Made by a program: the position numbers and the translations under genes. DNA of 64,000 nt from Streptomyces sp. R41. GTDB lineage: Bacteria; Actinomycetota; Actinomycetes; Streptomycetales; Streptomycetaceae. This document shows, piece by piece, positions 24,702-32,915 of the stretch (its first letter is position 1; the number at the start of each line of letters is the position of its first letter). The stretch lies in NCBI RefSeq assembly GCF_041053055.1, contig NZ_CP163443.1, positions 4,092,001 to 4,156,000 on the forward strand, written 5' to 3'. A model generated the notes under the pieces. The model made no database searches, had not been told where the DNA came from, and saw only the letters and a list, made by a program, of their open reading frames with translations.

Positions 24702-24828
24702 GGGGGGATCGTCGCAGATGGGGTTCGCGCCACGAGTTCCAGGTGGCACAGGTGGCACGGATGACACGGATGGCACAGGGAAGCCGATGACACAGATGCC
24801 ACAGGTGACGCAGGAGGCGGCACAGGGG

Positions 24829-25719
24829 TCAGCGGCGGCGGAGGCGTACCCGGCGGGTTACGGCGAGCAGGGCGCCCCCCGCGGCGAACAGCACGAGCCC
24901 GGCCGTCACGCCGAGCCGGTGCGCCGCGCCGGGGCCGGTGCGGGCCAACTCGTCCGGGGACGGGACCTGCTTCTGCGTGGCGTTGCCGCTGTCTGAGCCG
25001 GCGCTGGGGCCGACCCCGGCGCCGACGCCCTGGCTCGGGCTCTGGCTCGGGCTCTGACTGGCCCCCTCGGTCTCACTGTCGCCCTCGCCCGGTTTCTCAC
25101 CCTGTTCCTCGCCCTGTTCCTCGCCCTGTTCCTCGCCCTGTTCCTCGTCCTGGATGCGGAACCGGTAGTCGTTCGACTCCCCCACCCAGTCGCCGTCGTC
25201 GTTGTGCCGCTGCACGACGGCCGCGTTCGCGACGACGTCGTTCGGGGCGGTCGCGTCGGAGGTCACGGAGAGGCGCACCTTCACGGTGAGCGTCCGCCCC
25301 GGTCCCACGGTGAATCCCGGGAAACCGTCGTCGAACGCCCCCACGTTCTCGGCCTCGTCACTCGTCTGGAACGTCACCGGATGCGCCCGCTCCCCCTCAT
25401 AGAACTCCAACCGCGCCTGCCCCGGGCGCAACAACCGCTTCGTGTCCACGAGCACGACGATCGGGTGAATGCCGCCGCAGGAGTGCGCCGTGGTGTTGGT
25501 GAGGTCGATGTACCAGGTCCGGAAGTCACCGCCGACGTCATAGGTGGCGGGACCACCGTGGATCCGGGTCTTGATGGGGAAGTCCCGGGTGTCCGGGGCG
25601 GCGCAGGTGGGACGGGGACTCGCGGGCACGAGGGTGGGGGTGAGCGCGTGGGCGGGGGCAGGCACGAGGGCCAGGGCGGGGGCGGTCAAAGCGAGGGGGA
25701 GGAACTTGCGCAGTCGCAT
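24829..25719 (-). CDS. LAxTG-type cell-surface protein with EEQG repeats
   Basis: A 296-aa secreted protein. It has a signal peptide (RKFLPLALTAPALALVPAPAHA), then a globular beta-rich domain with two Cys (RPTCAAPDTRDFP and HSCGGIHP). A low-complexity stalk follows with EEQG repeated four times and Ser-Gln/Ser-Pro repeats. At the C-terminus LARTGPG is followed by a hydrophobic helix (AGLVLFAAGGALLAV) and Arg-rich tail, the layout of a class E sortase substrate. A class E sortase gene lies in the window at 36192-36995. The ATG at 25719 is chosen because it begins the signal peptide; an upstream extension encodes unlikely sequence. Confidence 0.85.
   Translation of the reverse strand: MRLRKFLPLALTAPALALVPAPAHALTPTLVPASPRPTCAAPDTRDFPIKTRIHGGPATYDVGGDFRTWYIDLTNTTAHSCGGIHPIVVLVDTKRLLRPGQARLEFYEGERAHPVTFQTSDEAENVGAFDDGFPGFTVGPGRTLTVKVRLSVTSDATAPNDVVANAAVVQRHNDDGDWVGESNDYRFRIQDEEQGEEQGEEQGEEQGEKPGEGDSETEGASQSPSQSPSQGVGAGVGPSAGSDSGNATQKQVPSPDELARTGPGAAHRLGVTAGLVLFAAGGALLAVTRRVRLRRR
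25103..25150 (-). repeat. 12-bp tandem repeat encoding EEQG
   Basis: The 12-base unit TTCCTCGCCCTG (plus strand) is repeated about four times, encoding the EEQG tetrapeptides of the stalk; the last unit is imperfect. Such perfect units can change copy number by slippage. Confidence 0.8.
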
Positions 25720-25857
25720 GAGGGGGCCTTCGGCCGATCGGGGACAGGAGGAATCGGGACCGGAAACATCAGGCGCTACCGGGCAACGGCACCCTCGACG
25801 TTGCCACGCCCCCACCCCCACACCGCCCCGCCACGCCCACCGCAACCCCCGTTCGGC

Positions 25858-25958
25858 GCAAGGGGCGCGGGGAACTGCGCGACAAGCCCCCACCGGTCAG
25901 CAGCGATAAGACAACCCAGGGGGTCTGGGTACGGAGCCCCCAGGTACGGGACGGGTAG
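25858..25958. repeat. Interspersed Streptomyces intergenic repeat
   Basis: The stretch containing GGCGCGGGGAACTGCGCGAC, AAGCCCCCACCGGTCAGCAG and GGGTCTGGGTACGGAGCCCC matches from memory an element found in many copies between genes of Streptomyces. It occupies the gap between the LAxTG protein gene and the ROK gene, where I see no gene. Confidence 0.55.
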
Positions 25959-26003
25959 GGGCGGAGGGGGCGAGAACCCACGCACCGGCACCCCCACCCA
26001 CGG

Positions 26004-27317
26004 TCACCCCTCCCCCCGCCCGAACAACGGCGCCAACAACAACTGCGCCGCCCCCTCCGCAACCCCCCGCGCCCCACCGGGAGCAACCCGCACCGGCACC
26101 GCCAAGTCCACCCCCTCCCGCCGAGCCCGCTCCTCCAGCACGGCCCCGACCCCCCGCACAAAGGTCTCCTGATGGGCCGCGACAGTACGTCCACCCAGCA
26201 GCACGAGATCAATGTCCAGCAGCCCCACCAGATTCGCCGCGCCCGCCCCCAGCACGTGCGCCGCCTCATCCATGGCCCCCCGCCTCACCGCCTCCAGACA
26301 CAAGACCTCGATGCACCCGCGGTTCCCGCACCCACACACCGGCCCGTCCAGCTGAATGACCTGATGCCCGAACTCCCCCGCCCCGGTACGGGCGCCCCGA
26401 TGCACGCCCCCACCGATCACGAGCCCGGCCCCCAGCCCCGTCCCAAGATGCAGATACGCGAAGGACCCCCCGACGCCCCCGGCGCCTCCGCCGGCCCCGG
26501 CAATTCCAGCGCCGCCGGAGGCGCCACCTCCTACCGCAACCCCCAACGCCGCCGCATTCGTGTCCTTGTCCACCACCACCGGCAACCCCAACCGCTCCAC
26601 CAACGCGTCCCGCAACGGAAACCCGTCCCACTCGGGAAACCCGGTGACCCGGTGCAAAACCCCCCGCACATGATCGAGCGGCCCGGGCAGCGCGACCCCC
26701 ACTCCCAGCACGGTCGCCCCCGCGATCAGGGCCTCCACCTCCCCCGCCGCTCCCTCGACAACCGCCTCCGCTCCGGCCCCCAGATCCAGCGGAGTCCTGC
26801 GCTCGTCCACCACGGCCCCCGTGAGATCGCAGAGCACCGCCGTCAGTTCGTCCCGGTCGAGGTGCAGCCCGACCGCGTGCCCAGCCTCGGGGACGAGCCG
26901 CAGAACCGTACGGGGCTTGCCGCCGGTGGAGGCGCGGCGTCCGGCCTCCGCCGCGAGGCCGTCCGCCCGCAGCCGGGCGGTGATCTTGCTGACGGCCTGC
27001 GGGGTCAGCCCGGTCCGCTCGGCGAGTTCGAGCCGACTGATCCCGGACGGTCCGGCCGTGCGCAGCAGATCGAGCACGAGCGCGGCGTTGTGACTGCGCA
27101 GGGCGAGCAGATTCACTCCGGGTCCGGTCTCGGCGTGCCGGCCTCGCAAGCCGGACGAGGCCGCTCCCGCCGCCGTGCTCGCTCCCGCCTCCGCGCCCGT
27201 CCCCGTCGCCACGCCCCGACCACTCTCCTGCCCCTGCTGCCGGCGCACCTCCGGCACCCCCACACTCGACTCCACAGCGTCCCCGTCGCCCGCATCGCTC
27301 CTGTTCACGTCCCCCAT
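26004..27317 (-). CDS. ROK-family (NagC/XylR-like) transcriptional repressor
   Basis: A 437-aa sugar-responsive repressor. The winged HTH lies at about residues 70-125 (GPSGISRLELAERTGLTPQAVSKITARLRADG). The ROK domain follows, with the ATP-type motif ALPGPLDH, GTGLGAGLVIGGG, the catalytic-type EFGHQ and the zinc signature CGCGNRGCIE. An unusual Gly/Ala-rich insert (about 20 residues, GGGASGGAGIAGAGGG) interrupts the ROK domain. The ATG at 27317 is used; a GTG at 27335 lies inside the operator. The divergent Gfo/Idh/MocA gene and the palindrome between them suggest it controls both. Confidence 0.9.
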   Translation of the reverse strand: MGDVNRSDAGDGDAVESSVGVPEVRRQQGQESGRGVATGTGAEAGASTAAGAASSGLRGRHAETGPGVNLLALRSHNAALVLDLLRTAGPSGISRLELAERTGLTPQAVSKITARLRADGLAAEAGRRASTGGKPRTVLRLVPEAGHAVGLHLDRDELTAVLCDLTGAVVDERRTPLDLGAGAEAVVEGAAGEVEALIAGATVLGVGVALPGPLDHVRGVLHRVTGFPEWDGFPLRDALVERLGLPVVVDKDTNAAALGVAVGGGASGGAGIAGAGGGAGGVGGSFAYLHLGTGLGAGLVIGGGVHRGARTGAGEFGHQVIQLDGPVCGCGNRGCIEVLCLEAVRRGAMDEAAHVLGAGAANLVGLLDIDLVLLGGRTVAAHQETFVRGVGAVLEERARREGVDLAVPVRVAPGGARGVAEGAAQLLLAPLFGRGEG

Positions 27318-27334
27318 TGTCCCCTGCGCTTGCA

Positions 27335-27357
27335 CTTTGGCAACAGCGTTGCGAAAG
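27335..27357. promoter_or_regulatory. Palindromic operator between ROK and Gfo/Idh/MocA genes
   Basis: CTTTGGCAACAGCGTTGCGAAAG is a 23-base imperfect palindrome (nine of eleven positions paired) in the 47-base gap between the two divergent starts. Spacing and sequence fit a NagC/XylR-type operator bound by the ROK protein. Confidence 0.65.
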
Positions 27358-27364
27358 TAGACCC

Positions 27365-28474
27365 ATGACAGGCATGACTGGTACCCCCCTCCGCGTGGGC
27401 CTCGTCGGCTACGGCCTCGCGGGCTCCGTCTTCCACGCCCCGCTGATCGCCGCGACAGAGGGACTGACCCTCGACACGGTCGTCACGTCCAACCCGGAGC
27501 GGCAGGAGCAGGCCCGCGCCGAGTTCGGCGACGGCCTCCGGATCGCCGCCACGCCCGACGAGCTGTGGGCACGCGCCGACGAGCTGGACCTGATCGTCAT
27601 CGCGTCCCCGAACAAGACCCACGTCCCGATCGCGACGGCCGCCCTCAAGGCGGGCCTTCCGGTCGTGGTCGACAAGCCCATCGCCGGTACGGCGGCGGAG
27701 GCCCGCGAGCTGGCCGCCCTGGCCGACGAACGCGGCCTCCTCCTCTCGGTCTTCCAGAACCGCCGCTGGGACAACGACTTCCTGACCCTCCGCAAGCTCG
27801 TCGACGAGGGCGAGTTGGGCGACGTATGGCGCTTCGAGTCCCGCTTCGAGCGGTGGCGGCCGCAGCCCAAGGGCGGCTGGCGCGAGTCCGGCGACCCGGC
27901 AGAGATCGGAGGTCTGCTGTACGACCTCGGGAGCCATGTCGTCGACCAGGCCCTGGTCCTCTTCGGCCCGGCCACGCAGGTGTACGCGGAGGCGGACATC
28001 CGCCGACCGGGCGCCGAGACCGACGACGACACCTTCATCGCGCTCACGCACGCGAGCGGCGTCCGCTCCCACCTCTACGTCTCCGCGACGACCGCCCAAC
28101 TCGGCCCGCGCTTCCGGGTCCTGGGCTCGCAGGCCGGTTACGTGAAGTACGGCCTCGACCCGCAGGAGGCGGCGCTCCGCGAGGGGCTGCGGCCCGGCCC
28201 CGCCTGGGGCGCGGAACCCGACTCCCTGTGGGGCCGCCTCGGCGTTGGGGGCCCCACCCAGGCGTTTAGCACTGGGGGAGAGTCCCCGCTCACCGGCGGC
28301 GGCAGTCCCGTACAGACCCTGCCCGGCGACTACCCGGCGTACTACGCGGCCATCGCCCAGGCCCTCACCGGCGCCGGCCCCAACCCGGTGACCGCGCTGG
28401 AGGCGGCCGCCGCCCTCGACGTACTGGAGGCCGCCCGCCGTTCCGCCCGCGACGGTGTGGCGGTGACGCTGTGA
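27365..28474 (+). CDS. Gfo/Idh/MocA-family oxidoreductase
   Basis: A 369-aa NAD(P)-dependent sugar or inositol dehydrogenase-like enzyme. The Rossmann motif is VGLVGYGLAGSVFHAPLI, the EKP-type motif appears as VVDKPIAG, and GGLLYDLGSHVVDQAL carries the probable catalytic His region. The ATG at 27365 is used because upstream codons fall in the operator. In the C-terminal half a stretch around GVGGPTQAFSTGGESP is encoded by an interspersed repeat and looks like an in-frame insertion. It is controlled, by inference, by the divergent ROK repressor. The next gene begins at the stop. Confidence 0.9.
   Translation: MTGMTGTPLRVGLVGYGLAGSVFHAPLIAATEGLTLDTVVTSNPERQEQARAEFGDGLRIAATPDELWARADELDLIVIASPNKTHVPIATAALKAGLPVVVDKPIAGTAAEARELAALADERGLLLSVFQNRRWDNDFLTLRKLVDEGELGDVWRFESRFERWRPQPKGGWRESGDPAEIGGLLYDLGSHVVDQALVLFGPATQVYAEADIRRPGAETDDDTFIALTHASGVRSHLYVSATTAQLGPRFRVLGSQAGYVKYGLDPQEAALREGLRPGPAWGAEPDSLWGRLGVGGPTQAFSTGGESPLTGGGSPVQTLPGDYPAYYAAIAQALTGAGPNPVTALEAAAALDVLEAARRSARDGVAVTL
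28243..28290. repeat. Repeat-derived insertion in the Gfo/Idh/MocA gene
   Basis: The sequence GTTGGGGGCCCCACCCAGGC followed by GTTTAGCACTGGGGGAGAG has the palindromic G-run/C-run form of repeated elements in Streptomyces intergenic DNA, and lies in frame. It differs in composition from the surrounding codons. Confidence 0.45.
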
Positions 28475-28974
28475 TGCATCACCCGCAGATCACACCGAAG
28501 TTCGCCCCCGAGATCACCCCGTCCGTCGAGGAGCTCGAGGCGCAGGAACGCCGTCTGGTCTTCCGCCGGTTCACGTACGAGGACGCGTGGGCCCTCGGCT
28601 CCCTGCTCGTGGAGCTGGCGCGGGAGCGCCAGGCGCCGGTGGCCATCGACATCCACCGCGCCGGCCAGCAGCTCTTCCACGCGGCGCTGCCCGGCTCCAC
28701 CCCCGACAACGACGCCTGGATCGCCCGCAAGCGCCGCGTCGTGGAGCGCTACGGCGCCTCGTCCTACCTGGTCGGCGCCCGCTTCCGGGCCAAGGGCACG
28801 ACGTTCGAGGACTCCTCCCGCCTCGACCCCGACGTGTACGCGGCGCACGGCGGCTCGTTCCCGATCACCGTCGAGGACGTGGGCGTGATCGGGTCAGTCA
28901 CGGTCTCCGGCCTGCCGCAGCTCCAGGACCACCGTCTCGTGGTGGAGGCGCTGGAGCAGTTTCTGGCCGAGTAG
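28471..28974 (+). CDS. Heme-degrading-domain / UPF0303 family protein
   Basis: A 167-aa protein resembling UPF0303 (GlcG/HbpS-like fold): VEELEAQERRLVFRRFTYEDAWALG at the N-terminus, VAIDIHRAGQQLFHAALPGSTPDN as the conserved core and GGSFPITVEDVGVIGSVTVSGLPQLQDH at the C-terminus. It starts at GTG 28471 (or the ATG three bases later), overlapping the oxidoreductase stop, so the two are co-transcribed. The biochemical function is not established; a cofactor- or small-molecule-binding role is the family view. Confidence 0.85.
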   Translation: MMHHPQITPKFAPEITPSVEELEAQERRLVFRRFTYEDAWALGSLLVELARERQAPVAIDIHRAGQQLFHAALPGSTPDNDAWIARKRRVVERYGASSYLVGARFRAKGTTFEDSSRLDPDVYAAHGGSFPITVEDVGVIGSVTVSGLPQLQDHRLVVEALEQFLAE

Positions 28975-29067
28975 TCGCCGCCGGGGATTAACCCGAGGCT
29001 CCCTCCGGTTGGGTCTGGCGTACAACACAGCGATCATGGAACGACACCTGCCGGAGGGAACGGAACC

Positions 29068-29934
29068 ATGACCACCGCCCTGAAGGAAAAAGTCGGCCGC
29101 TACGGCATCTGGAGCGTCGGACTCCGCTCGGAGGACCCGGACCGGCGCACCGAGATCGCCGAGGCCGCCGCCGAGCTGGAGCAACTCGGCTACGGCGCCG
29201 TCTGGCTGGGCGGCAGCAGCGCCGCCCGCCACGCCGTACCCCTGCTGGAAGCCACCTCGCGTCTCGTGGCCGCCACCAGTATCCAGAGCATCTGGCAGTA
29301 CGACGCCGAGGCGAGCGCGGCGGGCTACGCCGAGGTCGAGTCGGCCCACCCCGGCCGCTTCGTGCTCGGCCTCGGGGTGAGCCACGCCAAGCTCGCGGAC
29401 CAGTACCGCCGCCCGTACTCCGCCCTGGTCGACTACCTCGACGCGCTGGACGCGGCCGGGGTCCCCGCGGAACGCCGGGTCCTGGCTGCCCTCGGTCCGA
29501 AGACGCTGCAACTGTCCGCCGACCGGGCCGCGGGCGCGATCCCCTACCTGGTCACGCCCGAGCACACCGCCCAGGCCCGCGAGATCCTGGGCGAGGGCCC
29601 GCTGCTGGCCCCGGAGTTCAAGGTCGTCCCGGAGACCGACCCGACCCGCGCCCGCGCACTGGCCCGCGAGGCCCTCGCCATGTACCTCTCCCTGCCCAAC
29701 TACACGAACAGCTTCCTGCGCCTCGGCTTCACCGAGGACGACCTGGCCGCCGGCGGCAGCGACCGCCTGATCGACGCGCTGTACGCCTGGGGCGACGAGG
29801 ACCGGATCCGCGCCCGCATCAACGCCTTCCACGACGCGGGCGCCGACCACGTGGCGCTCCAGGTGGTGGACGGCGGCCCGGGGGACGGCTTGCAGCGGGA
29901 GACGTGGCGGAGGCTGGCCGACCTCTTGTTCTGA
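29068..29934 (+). CDS. F420-dependent LLM-class oxidoreductase (TIGR03620-like)
   Basis: A 288-aa luciferase-like flavin/F420 enzyme: GIWSVGLRSEDPDRR at the start, AAAELEQLGYGAVWLGGSS, LVAATSIQSIWQYDAE, HPGRFVLGLGVSHAKLADQYRRPY and the C-terminal FHDAGADHVALQVVDGG. These segments match actinobacterial TIGR03620 members, whose substrates are unknown. The ribosome binding site GGAGGGAACGGAACC precedes the ATG. The gene is monocistronic as far as can be seen. Confidence 0.9.
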   Translation: MTTALKEKVGRYGIWSVGLRSEDPDRRTEIAEAAAELEQLGYGAVWLGGSSAARHAVPLLEATSRLVAATSIQSIWQYDAEASAAGYAEVESAHPGRFVLGLGVSHAKLADQYRRPYSALVDYLDALDAAGVPAERRVLAALGPKTLQLSADRAAGAIPYLVTPEHTAQAREILGEGPLLAPEFKVVPETDPTRARALAREALAMYLSLPNYTNSFLRLGFTEDDLAAGGSDRLIDALYAWGDEDRIRARINAFHDAGADHVALQVVDGGPGDGLQRETWRRLADLLF

Positions 29935-29968
29935 AGTCGGGGACTCAGGTTGTTCAGAAGTCGGGGGC

Positions 29969-30826
29969 TCAGGCGTCCTTGAACTCCTGCCTCTGACGGC
30001 CGAGCCCCTCGATCTCCAGCTCGACGACATCCCCCGCCCGGAGGAACGGCTTCGGCTCGGGCTGTCCGAGGGCAACCCCCGCCGGCGTACCGGTGTTGAT
30101 GACGTCACCCGGGTACAAGGTCATGAACTGGCTTACGTACCGCACCACTTCGGCGACCGGGAAGATCTGCTCGGCCGTGGTCCCGTCCTGCTTGAGCTCT
30201 CCGTTGACCCAGAGCTTCAGGGAGAGGTTCTGCGGGTCGGGGACCTCGTCCGCCGTCACCAGCCACGGCCCGAGCGGATTGAACGTCTCGCAGTTCTTGC
30301 CCTTGTCCCAGGTGCCGCCGCGCTCGATCTGGAACTCGCGCTCGGAGACGTCGTGCGCCACCGCGTACCCGGCGACGTGGGCGAGCGCCTCCTCACCGGA
30401 CTCCAGGTAGCGGGCGGTACGGCCGATGACGACCGCCAGCTCGACCTCCCAGTCGGTCTTCACCGACCCGCGCGGCACGAGCACCGTGTCGTTCGGGCCG
30501 ACCACCGTGTCCGCCGCCTTGAAGAAGATCACCGGCTCGGCGGGCGGCTCGGCGCCGGTCTCGCGGGCGTGGTCGTGGTAGTTCAGCCCGATGCACACGA
30601 CCTTGCCGATGCGGGCCAGCGGCGGCCCGACGCGCAGCCCGGCCGCGTCCAGCGCGGGCAGCTCACCGGCCTCGGCGGCGGAACGGATCCGGCCGAGCGC
30701 CGCGTCGTCGGCGAGCAGCGCCCCGTCGATGTCCGGGACGATGCCCGACAGATCCCGGAGGGTTCCCTCGGCGTCGAGCAGCGCGGGCCGCTCCAACCCC
30801 GCCGTACCGACTCGCAGCAGCTTCAT
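29969..30826 (-). CDS. Fumarylacetoacetate hydrolase family protein
   Basis: A 285-aa FAH-superfamily enzyme (hydrolase, isomerase or decarboxylase acting on 2-oxo acids with a divalent metal). The N-terminal lid region begins MKLLRVG; the catalytic core has VVCIGLNYHDHARETG, KTDWEVELAVVIGR (metal ligands Glu, Glu) and AGYAVAHDVSEREFQ (Asp), then GDVINTGTPAGVALGQ. The start at 30826 follows GGGAG. A direct repeat around AGTCGGGG-CTCAGG sits between its stop and the preceding convergent gene. The substrate is unknown. Confidence 0.9.
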   Translation of the reverse strand: MKLLRVGTAGLERPALLDAEGTLRDLSGIVPDIDGALLADDAALGRIRSAAEAGELPALDAAGLRVGPPLARIGKVVCIGLNYHDHARETGAEPPAEPVIFFKAADTVVGPNDTVLVPRGSVKTDWEVELAVVIGRTARYLESGEEALAHVAGYAVAHDVSEREFQIERGGTWDKGKNCETFNPLGPWLVTADEVPDPQNLSLKLWVNGELKQDGTTAEQIFPVAEVVRYVSQFMTLYPGDVINTGTPAGVALGQPEPKPFLRAGDVVELEIEGLGRQRQEFKDA

Positions 30827-30980
30827 GATCACAATCTCCCTCGATCGCGGGCAGTCGACCGATGGGTGCAGCCATCGGAGGACTGGTCGATCCTCCAAGC
30901 TTGCCGTCCAGTCCGCAATACCCCGTTCACGGACTGGACCGTAACCACCCGCTCAGGCTGCCTGACCGGGCCCGGAGCAC

Positions 30981-31751
30981 TCAGGCCGCTTGCGCCGGCC
31001 CGGACCGCTCGGGCCCCTTGGCCACGGGCCCGCCGTACAGCACCGCCCGCTCCACCGCACTCCACGTCGTACTGGTCACCACATAGAGCGCGGCGGCCAG
31101 CGGCACCACCGCCACGGTGAAGAGCGTGAAGAAGGACATGAACGGCATGATCTTGTTGACCGAGGCGAGCCCGGGCACCTGCTGATCGCCGTCGGCGACC
31201 GGTGCGGAGGCGGCCATCATCCGCTTCGTACGACGGTAATTGAAGGTCGCGACCGCGGCGACGAGGGCGAACAGTCCCAGGTAGACCAGCCCCGACGCCC
31301 CGAACACTCCCCCGTTCCCCAGCGCGTCCGCCCACCGGTCGCCGAGCGGCGCGGCGAACAGCTTGTGCCCGAGCAGGGCGTTGGCCCCGCCGCCGATCGT
31401 CGAGTTCGAGAACAGGTGGTAGAGGAGGAAGAAGGCCGGCAGCTGGAGCAGGCTGGGCAGGCAGCCGGACAGCGGCGACACCTTCTCCTCCGCATGCAGC
31501 GCCAGCACCGCCTTCTGCAGCTTCTCGGGATCCTTCGCGTGCTTCTTGCGCAGCTCCGCCACCCTCGGCTGGAGCTCGGCGCGCGCCCGCTGACCGCGCG
31601 CCGCCGCCCGGGACAGGGGATGCACGAGAAGTCGTACGAACGCGGTGAACAGGACGATCGCGGCGGCCGCCGCCGAGGCGTGGAACAGGGGCTGGAGCAG
31701 GTCGGCGAGCTGCTCGACCAGGCTCGCGAAAACGGACATGAACGTGGACAT
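30981..31751 (-). CDS. YidC/Oxa1-family membrane protein insertase, second-copy type
   Basis: A 256-aa membrane protein with the Oxa1 core: a hydrophobic helix (AAIVLFTAFVRLLVHPL) followed by a basic helical hairpin (ELQPRVAELRKKHAKDPEKLQKAV), then HAEEKVSPLSGCLPSLLQLPAFFLLYHLF and later helices SGLVYLGLFALVAAVATF and PFMSFFTLFTVAVVPLAAALYVVTS. The conserved positively charged residue of the groove is the Arg in AFVRLL. No lipobox is visible. It is an accessory YidC paralogue, since the main yidC normally lies at the replication origin with rnpA. The ribosome binding site GGAGGG precedes the ATG by eight bases. The DUF6412 gene is just upstream on the same strand. Confidence 0.9.
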   Translation of the reverse strand: MSTFMSVFASLVEQLADLLQPLFHASAAAAAIVLFTAFVRLLVHPLSRAAARGQRARAELQPRVAELRKKHAKDPEKLQKAVLALHAEEKVSPLSGCLPSLLQLPAFFLLYHLFSNSTIGGGANALLGHKLFAAPLGDRWADALGNGGVFGASGLVYLGLFALVAAVATFNYRRTKRMMAASAPVADGDQQVPGLASVNKIMPFMSFFTLFTVAVVPLAAALYVVTSTTWSAVERAVLYGGPVAKGPERSGPAQAA

Positions 31752-31836
31752 GGATGAGCCCTCCGGGGGTCTCGTCGTGCCGGGGATTCGGAATACGGCA
31801 TGACGACCCGCGCGGGGTCCGGCTACGGGGTTTTCC

Positions 31837-32154
31837 CTACGCGGCGGCCGTCAGGAGGGCACGCCCCGGCGCCCGGGGACGCCTGCGCCCCGCCGCGTCC
31901 GGATCGCGTTGGGGCAGGAAGGCCGTACGGTGCTCGCGGTCGCGGATGGCCGTCCGGACCCGCGTACGGGGGACGGCGGGCGCGCAGCGCGAGCCGATGA
32001 GGGCGCAGACGGCGAGCGCGGATGCGGCCGCGGCGGTCGCGGTGAACGCGACGGCTACGGCGGCGGAGAGGCTGCCGGTGTCGAGCAGCGCGACTTCGAG
32101 CAGCAGAAGCAGCAGCACGGCGGCGGGGCGCATGTTCACCCAGCTCCGGATCAT
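31837..32154 (-). CDS. DUF6412-like small membrane protein
   Basis: A 105-aa protein with two hydrophobic helices (PAAVLLLLLLEVALLDTG and AVAVAFTATAAAASALAVCALIG) followed by an Arg-rich cytoplasmic tail ending in AAA. The pattern fits DUF6412, which usually precedes a yidC-like gene in Streptomyces. The ATG at 32154 has GGGGAG six bases upstream. Probably an operon with the YidC paralogue 86 bases downstream. Confidence 0.75.
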   Translation of the reverse strand: MIRSWVNMRPAAVLLLLLLEVALLDTGSLSAAVAVAFTATAAAASALAVCALIGSRCAPAVPRTRVRTAIRDREHRTAFLPQRDPDAAGRRRPRAPGRALLTAAA

Positions 32155-32273
32155 CGGCTGCTCCCCCTCTCGCACGTCACGTAGGTCACGAGTCTCTCGT
32201 ACGTCGATTCTCGTAGGTCACGAGTCTCCCGTACGCCGAATTGCCCTCGTACGTCGGCTTGCGCTGCCCTTCG

Positions 32274-32801
32274 TTATACAGGAGCCGTCTCGATCGGCTC
32301 CAGCAGGCGCTTCGGCTTGAGCAGCGCCCGGCTGACCGGATCCACCGGGTCCGGATCGAGTCCGGGTCCCGGCACCATTTCGACGTCCGGGACGGGTACG
32401 ACGGTTCCGCAGGCGGGACATTCGCCGTACCGGCCGAGCTCCGTGCCGCAGGTCGCGTGCCGGAAGGCGCGCAGCTGAGTCTCGCTGAAGTGCTCGCGGC
32501 CCCACAGGCCGAGCGAGCGCAGGGTGGGCCAGAGCGCGATGCCGCGGTCGGTGACGACGTACTCGTCGCGCGGCGGCGACTCCTGGTAGCGGCGCTTTTC
32601 GAGGATGCCCTCGGCGGTGAGCAGCTGGAGGCGGGCCGCGAGGACGGCGCGCGGGATGCCGAGGTGCACGAGGAAGTCGTTGTAGCGCCGTACGCCGTAG
32701 AGCGCGTCGCGTACGACGAGGAGCGTCCAGCGCTCGCCGACGATTTCGAGCGCGCGGGCGATCGAGCACTCCTGCGTCGCGTAGTCCTTGCCCAGAGCCA
32801 T
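32274..32801 (-). CDS. HxlR-family transcriptional regulator
   Basis: A 175-aa winged-HTH regulator: CSIARALEIVGERWTLLVVRDALYG with the HxlR Cys, YNDFLVHLGIPRAVLAARLQLLTAEGIL recognition region and EYVVTDRGIALWP. A C-terminal zinc ribbon (CGTELGRYGECPACG) extends it beyond the usual HxlR length. It is divergent from an MFS transporter, and two near-identical palindromic sites lie between them, so it is likely a redox- or ligand-responsive repressor of the transporter. The ATG at 32801 has GGGGGC upstream; the nine preceding codons are optional. Confidence 0.9.
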   Translation of the reverse strand: MALGKDYATQECSIARALEIVGERWTLLVVRDALYGVRRYNDFLVHLGIPRAVLAARLQLLTAEGILEKRRYQESPPRDEYVVTDRGIALWPTLRSLGLWGREHFSETQLRAFRHATCGTELGRYGECPACGTVVPVPDVEMVPGPGLDPDPVDPVSRALLKPKRLLEPIETAPV

Positions 32802-32831
32802 GCCCCCACTGTAGCCACTTTTCGACATCTT

Positions 32832-32848
32832 GGTTCAGTGAACGAACC
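32832..32848. promoter_or_regulatory. HxlR operator, copy 1
   Basis: GGTTCAGTGAACGAACC, a 17-base inverted repeat (GGTTC ... GAACC) 31 bases upstream of the hxlR start. Near-identical to copy 2. Confidence 0.7.
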
Positions 32849-32875
32849 TAGGGTGCTACGGTCAACACATACGCA

Positions 32876-32891
32876 GGTTCAATGAATGAAC
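32876..32891. promoter_or_regulatory. HxlR operator, copy 2
   Basis: GGTTCAATGAATGAAC lies 44 bases from copy 1 (start to start) and 24 bases upstream of the MFS start. The two sites share GGTTCA-TGAA-GAAC, so one regulator dimer could bind each, or both could be bridged. Confidence 0.7.
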
Positions 32892-32915
32892 TTACCCGTT
32901 CCGAAGGGGCAGGCC

